From positions 20,741,375 to 20,805,374 of the forward strand of contig NC_090034.1 of the NCBI RefSeq assembly GCF_037176765.1: a stretch of DNA of 64,000 bases. The letters are read 5' to 3'. This DNA comes from Anolis sagrei. Its lineage: Eukaryota > Chordata > Lepidosauria > Squamata > Anolidae. Numbering within the stretch: the first letter of the stretch is position 1; each line of letters begins with the position of its first letter. The notes below the pieces were generated by a model. That model ran no database searches. It was given only the letters and a program-made list of their open reading frames with translations, and had not been told where the DNA came from. A program made the position numbers and the translations under genes. Below are positions 1 to 11,464 of this stretch, in pieces.

Positions 1-230
1 TATACCCATTGCTCCTCACCATCAAACAGGGAGAAAAGGAAATTATTCAGTTCTCATCGTGCCTGTCACATGATCATGACTCAGCTTCTGTAACCTGTCC
101 ATCAAGTTCAATATCACCACCTACTTAACCCTTCAGTGGATGTCTGACCACATGTCCATTGGAACTATATTTTCCAACTAGTAATGCACAATGGGGTTAC
201 AGACAATGCATTCCCATCTAACAGTGCATT

Positions 231-915
231 AGAATCATAGAATCAAAGAGTTGGAAGAGACCTCATGGGCCATCCAGTCCAACTCCCTGCCAAGAAGCAG
301 GAATATTGCATTCAAATCACCCCTGACAAATGGCCATCCAGCCTCTGCTTAAAAGCTTCCAAAGAAGGAGCCTCCACCACACTCCGGGGCAGAGAGTTCC
401 ACTGCTGAACGGCTTTCACAGTCAGGAAGTTCTTCCTAATGTTCAGATGGAATCTCCTTTCTTGTAGTTTGAAGCCATTGTTCCGCGTCCTAGTCTCCAG
501 GGAAGCAGAAAACAAGCTTGCTCCCTCCTCCCTGTGGCTTCCTCTCACATATTTATACATGGCTATCATATCTCCTCTCAGCCTTTTCTTCTTCAGGCTA
601 AACATGCCCAGTTCCCTAAGCCGCTCCTCATAGGGCTTGTTCTCCAGACCCTTGATCATTTTAGTCGCCCTCCTCTGGACACATTCCAGCTTGTCAATAT
701 CTCTCTTGAATTGTGGTGCCCAGAATTGGACACAATATTCCAGATGTGGTCTAACCAAAGCAGAATAGAGGGGTAGCATTACTTCCTTAGATCTAGACAC
801 TATGCTCTTATTGATGCAGGCCAAAATCCCATTGGCTTTTTTTGCCGCCACATCACATTGTTGGCTCATGTTTAACTTGTTGTCCACGAGGACTCCAAGA
901 TCTTTTTCACACGTT
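231..915 (-). mobile_element. CR1 LINE, 3'-terminal fragment
   Basis: The minus strand carries the last ~190 codons of a CR1 reverse-transcriptase ORF (312-887 is open) and the CR1 3' end, which reads towards low coordinates and stops near the ATTCTATGA-type terminus at ~231. It is almost the same sequence as the 3' part of the long CR1 at 13.7-14.4 kb, so the two copies are young and from one lineage. It is 5'-truncated, as usual for CR1, and lies in an RPL3L intron. Positions 1-230 show nothing I recognise. Confidence 0.93.
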
Positions 916-1043
916 TACCTAACAGGTCTTTAGCCTTCTCTGCCAAAGAGTGCCAAACTATAACTCCCTGGATTCCATAGCACCGAGCCAAACTGTGTTC
1001 ATTCCCTGGTGTAGATGCACCCATCACCAGCCCCCTTTCCCAC

Positions 1044-4000
1044 CTTTCATGCCGTGGCCCTTGGTGACGCCGATTACATCAATCATCTCATTCTGGCTGA
1101 AGACCGACTGTACGGAGATATGCTTCTCCATCTTTTCGTGGGCCCAGTCTACCTTCTCGGCCACTGTTCCCCCGTTCAGTTGGATCTCCATGATGTGTGC
1201 TTTCTTCTGGCGCATCGGGAGCAGCTTCATCTGGCAATGTCCAGGAAGGAGGCCAAGTAACAGAGGATATGAAAACAGAAGCATTATATTTAATATAGGG
1301 CAGGAGAAAGGAAGGTGCAGCAATGTCTCTAGGGCTGATGCCACTTGAGGTGTTGTTGTTGTTGTTGTTGTTAGAGACTCAAGTAACAGAGGACGTTAAA
1401 ACAAAAGGGGAATATTTATTATAGAGTAGGAAAATGCCTTGATTACATCTCTGAATAAGTCTTGCTTCATTTTGTCTCTTAGGCTTTGGTAAATTATTAG
1501 ATTAATCCTCCCAGGGATGTTGGGGGCTGGGCTTGAGACCAAGCCATGCTCCAAAATTATGTTATAAATGTATAAATGTTATTATTGTTGTTAAAGGAGA
1601 AGGATTTTTTGATAACACCGGGCATTGTAGTTTCACCAGGTCTTGAGCCTTCCTCTGCCCGAGAAGGCCGGGGCCTTGCTGAACTACAACTCCCAGGATT
1701 CCATCGCATCCGGTCGAAACACAAGGCATTTACCTGGGTGTGCACAATGACACGAATAACTTTGCAGTACTTCTTCATGGCCGCAAAGTCCTTCTCCAGC
1801 TGCTTCTTCCCTGCCTCGTCCTGCCATTTTTTGCAGAACTTGGTGAAGGCCTTCTTCTTGCTCTTGTGCCTGAGAAAGATAAGAGGGATTTGTACCAAAC
1901 AATCAAACTTATTTCAAACATTCAAAGTTTTGGGATTCCTCTGCCATGCCGCCCTCACCAGTTCTTGTAGAAGCGCCGCCGGCATTCGTCGCTGATGTGT
2001 TCAGCGAAGATGGTTCTGAAACTTCGCAGGCCCCTTGGGGTCTCTATGTATCCCACGACTCCAACCACCACTAAAGGGGGTGTCTCAATGATGGTCACCG
2101 CCTCCACCTCCTCCCTTTTGGACACCTCTGGAAGAGGAAGAAACATGGGGAAAATAAGCTTAATACTGAGCACATTGAGTACATCTACACTGCAGAGTGA
2201 GTGTAGTAAAGTCTGCGTCAGATAGAAAATTGCTCTATTAGATAAGGATGCATTGCATGTATCTCCAGTGTGTGGAAAAATACAGTTCTTACAGACATGT
2301 GTTCACAGCACAGCCCACTGAAAGGGTTAAGAATGGGAGTGGCTTGTATATGAACTTCCTCTTTGCCATGTGCTTGCGAAATGGCATCTTTGATACCTTG
2401 CCATGATCTCTCTGCATCTGTAATCCATGTCGTCTGAGTATCTTGCTATGTTTGTGAGTGTCTCTGTATACTGATAGCAGACCTGTAAATAGTTGTACAT
2501 AGAAATGACCAAAGAATAAACCCCCAAAGGAGTTTGGATGAAAGTCAAAGCTCAAGGGTGCTCATTCTAACTGGTGAGTTACTATACAAGGTCAGATGCT
2601 GGGATATAAAATCTCTGCTAACTGTGACCAAGACTCTGAAGTATTTGTGCAGATCGGAACTGCTTGCCTTGGAGGCAGTCCGTCCCACTGTGCAGCTGGA
2701 TAAGGCTGTGAGAGAAGGAATTCACGTGCCCACTTAGTAGGGGTGTTCTGTGTGTTTTACTCTTCTTCTTTTCTACCCCCACAAACAGTTTGATCCCACT
2801 TTAACTCTCTTGACTTAATGCTATGGAGTTCTAGAGGCCCTTACAAAACTATAGCTTCTAGTATGCCATAGCACTGTGCCATGGCACTTTGTGTCATGTT
2901 GCATTCACTCTACACATCGATAGCCAGCACACCAATTAAATGGTAAGGCATTTTGGGAGTTCTAGTTCAACCAGATCTGGAGAAGGGGGGCACATGAGTC
3001 CCAGATTTGCTTCTCAGAGGAAGAAGGCACTTTGCTATGGAAGGGAACCTGCTCTTCTCCAAATGGATTGCCATGGAATCAAGGCCCATCCTGAAGCTTC
3101 TCGTTCCCTATCAGAGCAGAAATGGAGAGTGAACCCCAAAATATTCAGGATGACATACTGAGCCCGGTCCGGTGCAGCTCCCGCAGGATGTGGGTCATGC
3201 CGGCCTTGTAGCCCAGGAAGGCGGTCAGGTGGACCGGTTTGCTGGGGTTGTCCTTTGGCCAGGTCTTGACTTTGCCTCGGTGCCGGCGGCTCCGTTTGTG
3301 AGGAAGGAAGCCCATGTGCCCATGGCGGGGAGCTTGGAACTTGCGGTGCGACTGGAATAGAGGAAGGGAGGGAGAGTAAGGGAAGGAAGGAAGGTGGAAG
3401 GCAGGAGGAAGGGGGAAGGCAGGAGGAAGGAAGGAGGAAGGAAGGAAGGAACAAGGGAGGAAGGGGAAGGGAGGAAAGAGGAAGGGAAATGAAGAGGGGA
3501 GAGAGGAGAAGGAAGGAGAATGAAAGATGGAAGGGAGGGAGGGAGGAATGAGGGAGGAGAATGAAAGAAGGGAGTCAGGGAAGGGGGAGAAGTAAGGGAG
3601 GAAGAAAGAAAGGAAGAAGGAAAGAAGGAAGAATAATGAAAGAAGTAATGAAGGTAGGGGCAGGATGGAGAATGAAAGTAGGCATGGAGGAAGGGAGGAA
3701 GGAAAGGAGGAAGGAAGGAAGGAATTGAGGAGGAGGGAGATAAGAAGGGAGGAGAGGAAAGAATGAAAAAAGTAGAGGGGGTGAAGGAGAGAAAGAAGAA
3801 AGGAAATAAAGATGAAAGGAAAGAATAAAGGAAGGAGAAAGAATGGAAAGAAAGAGAAGGAAGGAAGAAGGGAGGGCGGACAGAAGGAAAGGAGGAAGGA
3901 AGGAAGGTGAAAGAAGAAAGGGAAGGAAGAGGGGGAAAGGGAGAAATGTAAAAGGAAGGAGGAAGAAAGGGAGGGAGGGAGGAAAGGGAAAGAAAGAAAA

Positions 4001-4383
4001 TAAATTAGTTCATGCCTTCCTTCTTATACATGGATGTTCAAGGGAACACCTCCACTGTAGAATGAATGCAGTTTGACATCACTCTGAGTGCTGTGGCTCA
4101 ATGCTACAGGACCCTTGCAGTTTGGTGAAGAATGGAAATCTTTGGCAAAGGCTAAAGGCCTTGGAAAACTAAAGCTCCCAGAGTTCCATAGCATTGGGTC
4201 ATGGCAGTGAAAAGCGCTGTCAGACTGCCACTGTAGATCAGTGGGAGTTGAAGTCCTAAATACCTGGAGGGCCAAAGTTTGACCATGCCTGGTGTAGATG
4301 CACTATAATGTTTATGATTATGATTATTACCATCATCATCATTAATTTCCCCAAAAAAGAAAGGCAAGCGAGGCTCTTACCAT
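1044..4383 (-). CDS. RPL3L: Ribosomal protein uL3, muscle-type paralogue RPL3L (partial, exons 1-5)
   Basis: Large-subunit ribosomal protein uL3; RPL3L is the heart and skeletal-muscle paralogue of RPL3. Exons on the minus strand: 4381-4383 (only the ATG is coding, immediately followed by GTAAGAG), 3159-3351, 1959-2127, 1734-1869, 1044-1230. These join in phase to 229 codons plus one base. Recognisable uL3 stretches are [20 protein letters not shown] after the start Met, [36 protein letters not shown] across an exon junction, and [13 protein letters not shown]. The remaining exons lie left of the window. The call RPL3L rather than RPL3 rests on the neighbours NDUFB10 and RPS2, which flank RPL3L in mammals; the visible residues alone would not separate the paralogues. 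No coding break is seen. Confidence 0.93.
2128..3158. other. RPL3L intron 2, no gene seen
   Basis: Between RPL3L exons 3 and 2 I see no exon-like or RNA-gene signal. Fragments of old repeats are present, such as the 'tctacactgcagagtg' type at ~2190 and 'ggcatttgggagttctag'-type pieces near 2945. Short open frames here are not conserved-looking. Confidence 0.5.
3361..4005 (+). repeat. Polypurine (GGAA/GAAA)n tract
   Basis: About 640 bases on the plus strand are almost only A and G, built from GGAA, GAAA and GGGA units, immediately next to the acceptor of RPL3L exon 2. The minus strand is therefore a very long polypyrimidine run leading into that 3' splice site. The long open frames here are low-complexity artefacts. 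Confidence 0.95.
4020..4370. other. Diverged interspersed repeat in RPL3L intron 1
   Basis: Non-coding. Contains pieces such as CACTGTAGATCAGTGGGAGTT and 'gaactccagagttccatagc'-like text that recur elsewhere in reptile repeats, and an ATT/ATC-rich end at 4310-4345. No family assigned. Confidence 0.35.
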
Positions 4384-4500
4384 GTGCGCGCGTCTCCCGC
4401 AGACCCTGCAGCAGAGAAAGAGGCACGGAGCAAGTGACTCAATACCAAAGATGCTTCTCGGCCCCCAAGACATAAATTTAGCCGCTGGCCTCATGCAGAG
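4384..4500 (-). promoter_or_regulatory. RPL3L 5'UTR and likely promoter
   Basis: Sequence just upstream of the RPL3L ATG on the minus strand is GC-rich and should hold the 5'UTR and start site. An A/T-rich ATAAATTTAG at 4472-4481 is one mismatch from a MEF2 site, which would fit a muscle gene. This is inference from motif and position only. Confidence 0.35.
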
Positions 4501-4769
4501 GACATATTCATTTCATGCCTGGGGTCCGGCTGAGAGGAAAGGTCAGCGTGCAAGAGGGAGGCTCAGTTTACCACCAGCTGGGCCTCCTGGCCCCATTGGA
4601 GAGGGCTTCAAAATGCCCTTCCCTCCAGCCGTCGGGATTCGAACCTTGAGCCAGCATTTCATCTTGTCTTTGAAATGGCTTTTTAAAAGTATCCAGGCTG
4701 CAGGACTTATTAGCAGTTTGGTACCACTTTGTTCAACAATGTTGCCTTAGAATCACCTTCCTTTTTCTC

Positions 4770-5450
4770 TGGAGGTCTTTAAGTAGAGGCTGGAAGGTCA
4801 TCTGTCGGGAGGGCTTTGATTGTGCCTTCCTTATTGGAGGAAGGGAGTTGGGTTGAATGGCCCTTGGGGTTCCTTCCAGTTCTATTATTGTTGTTGTTGT
4901 TGTTGTTGTTTTTAAGCGGGGGCTAGATGGCCATCTGTCAAAAGGGCTTTGATTGTGACTTCCTTTATGACAGAATACGATTTGGACTAGATAGCCCTTG
5001 GGGGTTCCCTTCCAACTCTAGGATTCTATTATTATTGTTGTTATCAATGTCGTCATTATTGTTAAGTAAGTGCTGGATGGCCATCTGTCAGGAGGGATTG
5101 GGTTGTGTATTACCTTTATGACAGCAGGAGATTGGACTGAATGGCTCTTGGGGTCCTTTACAGCTTGAGAACTCTATAATCATCATCACCATTAAGCAGA
5201 GGCTGGATGGCCATCTATTGGGAAAGCTTTGATTGTGACTGCTTCTGGACAGAATGGGGTTGGATTGGATGGACCTTGGTGTCTCTTCCAATACTGTATT
5301 ACTCTATAGCCATATTTCCCTATGAACCTTCTAATGTCTGTGAGGCTGGATGGCCATCTGTCGGGAGGGCTTCTTTTGTGTCTTCCTTTATGGAAAATTA
5401 GGGTTAGGTGTTCTTTGAGGGTCCCTTAATTCTAGGGTTCTATTAAAACC
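4770..5450 (+). mobile_element. Series of CR1 3'-end fragments
   Basis: At least five short pieces of the CR1 3' tail follow each other on the plus strand, each with the pattern 'gctggatggccatctgtc...gaggg...ttggatggcccttggggt...ttccaactctaggattctat'. They are separated by (GTT)n or (ATT)n runs. Either repeated insertion of truncated CR1 or local duplication explains this. They lie in the RPL3L-NDUFB10 intergenic space. Confidence 0.85.
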
Positions 5451-5611
5451 CAGTTCCCAAATCTATGGGATCCTGGGAGTTGTATCTTGCCCTCTTTGGC
5501 AGAGAAAGTCGAAGACCTTGGAAAACTACCATTCTCATCGAAAAGTTAACAACAATGTAAGTCAAATAATAAAAGTAATAGAAATATTAAAAAAAATAAT
5601 AGTAACGAAGA

Positions 5612-5692
5612 CACGAAATTTGGACACAGTACACCTATCAGGCCAACGAGTGACCATCACTCATAAAAACACTGAAAACACAAAAGAAGGGA
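5612..5692 (+). mobile_element. Helitron fragment
   Basis: About 80 bases containing ACACGAAATTTGGACACAG and CAGGCCAACGAGTGACCATC are practically identical to the 5' part of the Helitron at 7.14 kb (7211-7290). It is an isolated piece with no recognisable ends. Confidence 0.7.
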
Positions 5693-5753
5693 TGAATACC
5701 AACGATAAGAATGATGGTAATAATTATAGCCCAGCATCAGCATCATCCTGCCT

Positions 5754-5968
5754 TGCGCATGCGCAGCTATGATTCCCTTGTCTAAGAGCGCTTCTCTCTG
5801 CGCATGCGTTGAGTTATCCGAGATGGGCGGGGGGGCTTTGAGCGCGTAACCATGGAGCTGCCTAGATGCCATTCTCCACTCCCGCCGCCATCTTCCCCGC
5901 GCATGCGCACTGCTCCGTTTGCCCTATCCACGGCGAAGCAGCCATTTTGTCCCCGAGCCGCCGCCGCG
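5754..5968 (+). promoter_or_regulatory. NDUFB10 CpG-rich promoter with three NRF-1 sites
   Basis: Three NRF-1-type palindromes lie upstream of the NDUFB10 ATG: TGCGCATGCGCA at 5754-5765, TGCGCATGCGTT at 5799-5810 and GCGCATGCGCA at 5899-5909. YY1-like GCCGCCATCTT (from 5884) and GCCATTTTG (5941-5949) follow near the start. NRF-1 and YY1 are established regulators of nuclear genes for the respiratory chain, so the arrangement fits a complex I subunit. No TATA box is seen, as expected for such promoters. Confidence 0.7.
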
Positions 5969-6319
5969 ATGCCCTCGGAGCCGGACAAGGACGTCTACCG
6001 GGAGCCCCCCAGCCGCACCCCGGCTCCCAACCCCCAGACGACTGCCCCCAACCCCCTGGACTTCATCGAGACCGTCTTTTACTACGCCGTTGACCGTCCA
6101 GTCAGTCTCTGGAGAGGTGAGAAGCCGAGAAGGGCCGTTGGGACCACGAGTCCCAGAGTCCTTTGCGCGCACCGCCGAGTGTTATCCTCTGAGCTGAGTC
6201 GCGCGGTAGGTTGTGGGGGCTGTAGTCCAGGTGGGCCTTGAGCTTCACAGTAATCAAAACCATGTAGGAGTAGTCCAGAGACGTGGAATTCCTTTTGCGA
6301 AGAATAGCTTCTGTTGTTA

Positions 6320-6357
<38 letters not shown>

Positions 6358-7815
6358 CTTCAAGAATCTTAGGAATGAGAGAACTCTCAGTGCATATATT
6401 ATTAATAATAATAATAATAATAATAATATATGCACAAAGAGTTCTCTTCATTCCTAAGATTCTTATACGATATAATAATATATCATTTGTAAGTCGAGTT
6501 TTCATAACGCGGGGACTGCCTGTGGATTATAGTTTTGTTTGTGTGTGTGTGTGTGTGTGTGTTTTGTTATACAGTGGACGTTAGGTATCTACTGGTTCCA
6601 TGATCCCTTATACGGTAGCTATCAAAATTAATGGATGCCCAAGGGCTCAAATACATGATTGCGAAGACCATCAGGTCTGTGGCATCTAAATGATACATGG
6701 TGCTGATCCGGTAAATATAGATCAAAGTACTTAATGTGACCCAGAATTGCAATAACTAAAGTCACTGGTTGTTCCAAATTCTTTCCCAGAATCAGGAGCA
6801 ACCCACAACTTTGGCCCCATGTAAAGACTTGGGCTAATTCCCAGATGGAACTTGTCGCTACTGTTTATATGTTCCCTGGATTCATATGGTCCGGGGACAT
6901 GGTATGGCATTTACCATATCCTCTTCATTGCAGTGGCCAATGGCTGCAATATTGTGTCGTTCAGGCCAGACCTGGTGTATGACACCAGCTGAAGCAACAA
7001 AGCAATAAGAGAAAAGGGGCAGTGATTCCACCTTTCCCCTCTCCCCAGTCCTTCATTGCTCTGGCAACCTGGTTAACATAACTCCAGGCAACTAACACCT
7101 AACATGACCCATGCCATACACATCAGCTGCAACAAAAATGATAATAATATATATAAATAAAAATGTAATGTTTGTTTGTGGGATTAACATAACGCAAAAA
7201 CCACTGGACGATTTTACACGAAATTTGGACACAGTACACCTATCAGGCCAACGAGTGACCATCACTCATAAAAACACTGAAAACACAACAGAAGGGATTT
7301 AAGTGGCCAAAAAAGCAAAAAGAAGCTACAGCACATGCGCAGAAACGACTCCCCCTGGCAAACAAAATACACAATAGTATATCCACACTCTCTTCCGGAC
7401 TATAGCTCCCAGCATCCCCTAGACCAGGCCCTGGTCTAGGGGACCAAGCTTTCTTCTCCTTGGATATTTTTGAAGGCATCCCTGCATATTTCCAATTTCC
7501 TATTCCTGGATTGCAATTCCCAGCAGTCCTCCAGATATATAAAATAGATAGATTAGATTAGATAGAAGCAGGTAGGTAGTTAGATTGATCAGGAGAATTG
7601 CTGGGAGTTGCAGTCCAAGAATAGGTAGAGAAGGAAGAAGGGAGAAGAGAAGGGAAAGAAAAGAGGAGGAAGGAAGGAGAGAATGAAAGAAAAAAAGGGA
7701 AGGAAGGAAGGAAAGGAGGAGAGAAAGAGGGAGGGTAAGTTGGCCATAGCAATGCGTGGCGGGTACAGCTAGCATACAATAATATTATATTATATTATAT
7801 TTATACACACACAGA

Positions 7816-7877
<62 letters not shown>

Positions 7878-10125
7878 GACATACATACACACATTATATA
7901 TGATAATATAATATAATAATGCTAATATAGCATTACAATACAATATTATAATAATACTAATAACACTAATAATACAATATAATAATGTAATACAATATAA
8001 TAATACTAATACTTATAAAACAAAATATAATAATAACACATATATTCTAACAATATATAATATAATCATAACACTACTAATAATAAAATACAGTATTATA
8101 CAATATAAATCATAATACTAATAATACAATGTAATAATAGAATAAAATATTATAGTAAAATGAATAATACTAATAAAATATAATAACATAATAGTACAAT
8201 GTAATGATATTACTGATAATATAATAATATAATACAATGATAATCATAATATAATATGATATAATAATAATACATACTTTAATCATTATAAGCTTAACCC
8301 CATTTTCATCACCATGGCTCAGTGCATTGGATGATGATGTTGATGATGTAAACATTACAATACACCCAGCCTCTGTTTAAAGACCTCAAAGGCCACCCAG
8401 TCCAACCCCCTCCTGCCAGACAGGAAGACACAATCAAAGCCCTCCCAACAGATGGCCATCCAGCCTCTGCTTTAAAACTTCCAAAAAAGGGGAGCTTCCC
8501 ATGACTTCCAGGATGCAGTGGTTCCATTGCCAAACAGAAACTTTTACAAATGCTGCCTTTTGACCGATTTTTCTCCCTTCTGCAGAATGGATTGAGCGCC
8601 AGCACGCCAAGAATCGGATTTATTATTATCACCAGAAGTTCCCCCGCATCCCGGACCTGACACAGTGCTTGGAAGACGACTACGTCTGTTTCTATGAAGC
8701 GGAGATGCAGTGGAAGAGAGATTTGTAGGGTTCTTCCTTATCCCTTTTCATCCTGCCCTCAATGTTCAGGAAGGGAAGACGCATTGGGATATTATTTCCA
8801 GTTAAATACATCTGGATTTCAGTGAAATAATAGAATCCTAGAGTTGGAAGGGATCCCAAAGGCCATCCAGTCCAACCCCCTCCTGCCAGGCAGGAAGAGA
8901 GCATTACCATATTATTATCATCCATTAACATCATCATCATCATTATTATATTCATATAATTGGAAGGGATCCCCACCAGTCCTCCAATCCAACCCCCTCC
9001 TGCCAGGTAGCAAGATAGAACCACCATATAGTTAACCATCACAATCTATTATTATTATATCCATATATTTAGAAGAGATCCCCAACAGCCATCCAGTCCA
9101 ACCCACTCCTGCCAAGCACTCCTGCCTGATGGCCATCCAGCTTCATCCAGAGAGAGTAGGAGACTCCACCAGATTCCAAGGCAGGCTGTTGTCAGCTATA
9201 GTTAGGAGGGTCAGAAGGAGGTTGGATTGGATAGTCTTTGCGGGTCTCTTCCAACTCTAGGATTCTATGATATATCAATTGTGTATATTATATATCTCAT
9301 ATTTGTTAATTTATTATATTTATGGCTGGATGGTCATTTGGGAAGGATCGGATTGTGGTTGAATGGGGTTGGACTGGATGGCCCTTGGTGGTCTCTTCCA
9401 AGTCTGTGATTCAAAGGAAGAGCCTGGCCCCTCTAGCTGCTATCCAGAATGTCTGATTAAAGACCCAGGATAAATTAGGTGGCACATTCTTAATGCTCAT
9501 TGATCTTGTTTTGCAGTTTGGTTGACCAAGAAATTGTGAAAATCATCCAGGAGCGGCTGGGGGCTTGTAAGCAGCGAGAAGGCACTAGCCACCTCGAGAA
9601 CTGTGCCACAGAGCTGCAGCAGTTCAAAGAGGTGGCCCAGGCCTATCGGGACAGATGTGAGTCTAGCCTTCATTCTGGCTTTTATGGGGAAGAGAAATCA
9701 AATGCTGTACTCAAGGATGGGAAATGTGTATGCAACCCCCATGAATAATAACAGCAACAATAGGTGGTTTCTGCAACTTCTCCTGAAATAATAATAATAA
9801 TAATAATAATAACAGTAATGTGGTTTTAGCCATTCCTTCAGGAGCCCCCGGTGGCACAGTGGGTTAAACCCCTGTGCCAGCAGGACTGAAGACTGACAGG
9901 TTGTAGGTTCAAATCTGGGGAGAGCGCAGATGAGCTCTCTCTGTCAGCTCCGGCTCCTCATGCAGGGACATGAGAGACGCCTCCCACAAGGATGGTAAAA
10001 ACATCAAAACATCCTGGCTTCCCCTGGGCAATGTCCTTGCAGACGACCAATTCTCTCACACCAGAAGCGACTTGCAATTTCTCAAGTTGCTCCTGACATG
10101 AAGAAAGGGCATTCCTTCCCCAGAA

Positions 10126-10165
<40 letters not shown>

Positions 10166-11015
10166 GGTTTCACCAATTTCTTTCCCCTGAAATAAATATA
10201 ATAGGTGGTTTAGGCAATTCCTTCCCCTGAAATACAGCCTGTGCAACCCAGTATTCATTGGCAGCCATTAGTTTTAAGGGTTTGAACTGTTGATTTTAGA
10301 TACTACTCATATGTCATTCTATTTTAATATTTGTATATTTTTAGGTTTAAAACCTTATTATTTTGGTTTTACCATAAGTTGCTTTGAGTCTATTTTTTTT
10401 AGAGAAAAAGCAGGATACTAGTATTACTACTATTTCAGGTTTTGGCAATTCCTTCCCTTGAAATACAGGCTATGCCACTTGATATTCATTAGCAGTCTCC
10501 CTTCCAGATGCTAACCAGGGTATAACCTACTTAGCTTCTAATATCAGACAGTATCTGGTGTTCTTTGAGTTTCAAATACACTACAAAACTATTGATGTGA
10601 ACCTGCTATTCTAGTCTAAAGCCTTTTGGCGATTTCAAAGCTACAACTCTTCATAAGAGCTAAGGCCCCTAGGTGTCCAGTACCCTTATGTGAATTGACT
10701 TAACAGCAATTATGGCATAGTTTTCTTGACTTTCTCATTTAAAAGAGGGTTTATCTTTGCATTTATCTTAAGGCTGGGAGGAGTTATACTATGTGGGGTC
10801 TTCCATGAAGGGAGTCTCAGTTCCTCCTCAGAAAAGATGATGTTGGCCTTGAAGGGGTTTATTCGTTTATTTATTGTTTTTACGCACCGCCTTCCCTTCT
10901 CCTCCCAGATGGTGAGCTTGGTGCCCACGGAAATGCTCGCACATGTTTAATGAAGCAGAAGCACCGGATGATCGCTGAAAGGAAGGCTGCAGCAGCAGCA
11001 GCACCAGAGGCATAA
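5969..11015 (+). CDS. NDUFB10: NADH:ubiquinone oxidoreductase (complex I) subunit B10
   Basis: Accessory subunit of the membrane arm of mitochondrial complex I, on the intermembrane-space side. Four coding exons: 5969-6116, 8586-8724, 9517-9656, 10909-11015, all with GT-AG borders and consistent phase, giving 177 residues (human 172). The start is [14 protein letters not shown], matching the human MPDSWDKDVYPEPP. Further landmarks are [62 protein letters not shown] and the basic end [10 protein letters not shown] followed by six alanines. Conserved cysteines of the CHCH-like part are present ([26 protein letters not shown]). No presequence is expected for this subunit. The gene lies head-on towards RPS2 as in mammals and looks intact. 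Confidence 0.96.
6361..6466. repeat. Inverted repeat around an (AAT)n core
   Basis: AAGAATCTTAGGAATGAGAG at ~6361-6380 is repeated in inverted form as CTTCATTCCTAAGATTCTTA at ~6447-6466, and the inner bases GTGCATATATTATTA also pair with TAATATATGCAC. The arms are about 43 bases and enclose (AAT)n. In NDUFB10 intron 1. Confidence 0.85.
7146..7772 (+). mobile_element. Non-autonomous Helitron
   Basis: The left part (from ~7146) reads ATATATAAATAAAAATGTAA then TTTGTTTGTGGGATTAACAT, which I recall from lizard Helitrons. The right end has a short stem-loop (GCCATAGCAATGCGTGGC) followed by GGGTACAG and CTAG at 7769-7772, as expected of Helitron 3' ends. It has no coding capacity. Its interior carries foreign-looking pieces, including ACTATAGCTCCCAGCATCCC and a GGAA-rich stretch at 7625-7735. 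In NDUFB10 intron 1. Confidence 0.7.
7780..8290. repeat. AT-rich low-complexity block with (TA)n and (CA)n
   Basis: A pure (TA)n run at ~7818-7858 flanked by (CA)n is followed by ~400 bases of degenerate AAT/ATA repeats. No gene signal. Confidence 0.9.
8355..8545 (-). mobile_element. CR1 3'-end fragment
   Basis: The plus strand reads 'ggccacccagtccaaccccctcctgcc' and 'gatggccatccagcctctgctttaaaacttcc', the complement of the CR1 3' end. It ends ~40 bases before the acceptor of NDUFB10 exon 2. Confidence 0.85.
8828..9415. mobile_element. Cluster of CR1 3'-end fragments
   Basis: Three minus-oriented CR1 tails (8828-8900, ~8960-9010, ~9065-9190) and a plus-oriented one (~9215-9415) sit in NDUFB10 intron 2, separated by ATC/ATT microsatellites. 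Confidence 0.8.
9838..10112 (+). mobile_element. tRNA-derived SINE
   Basis: Starts GGAGCCCCCGGTGGCACAGT, with a box B-like GGTTCAAATC at ~9906, and ends CTCAAGTTGCTCCTGACATG. Copies of the same family lie at 30.1, 43.7 and 47.0 kb. An (AAT)n tail follows. Confidence 0.85.
10180..10908. other. NDUFB10 intron 3, right part
   Basis: Contains an old LINE-tail-like segment at ~10280-10430 ('gttgctttgagtctattttttttagagaaaaagcaggatac'). The rest is unremarkable intron up to the polypyrimidine tract before exon 4. No further gene is seen. Confidence 0.5.
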
Positions 11016-11114
11016 CCCCGAGGCCTTTCCTGATCTTTGGCATTGAATGTCGAGATAACTGAATGACATGACCAGGTATTGCTGTGTTTGAAACAGACCG
11101 CACAGCATGTTTTC

Positions 11115-11120
11115 AATAAA
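11115..11120 (+). terminator. NDUFB10 poly(A) signal
   Basis: AATAAA lies 100 bases after the NDUFB10 stop codon, within TTTTCAATAAAGTGAAGG, giving a short 3'UTR. Confidence 0.8.
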
Positions 11121-11464
11121 GTGAAGGCAGACTTACATGTAACTGTTCTGAAAAAAATATTAAAATTATGATGGTAAAAACTTTTTGTCCATGTTTGTAG
11201 AAGGAATGCAGAATGTCCATTAAGCTACCTTGAGACGATGGGATTTGCCATTACGGTTTTCAAATAGTGTTTCAGAATCCAAATGCATTCTGCTTGCGTT
11301 AAGCAAAGTTATAAGAATCATCTTATGGCTCCATTCTCAGAATGTTTTAGGTTATGGTACACTCTTACATAGAAATGTTTTAATTCTTAAAACTTCAGTA
11401 AACCGATCAGAAGAATAGGGTTGTGTGTTCCTTGTTTCTGCACATCAGAAAAATACTAAAATAT

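Noticed and set aside
9500-9791. NDUFB10 exon 3 read through into intron as an independent ORF
   Set aside because: The donor at 9657 and the match of exon 4 to the NDUFB10 C-terminus show it is simply exon 3.
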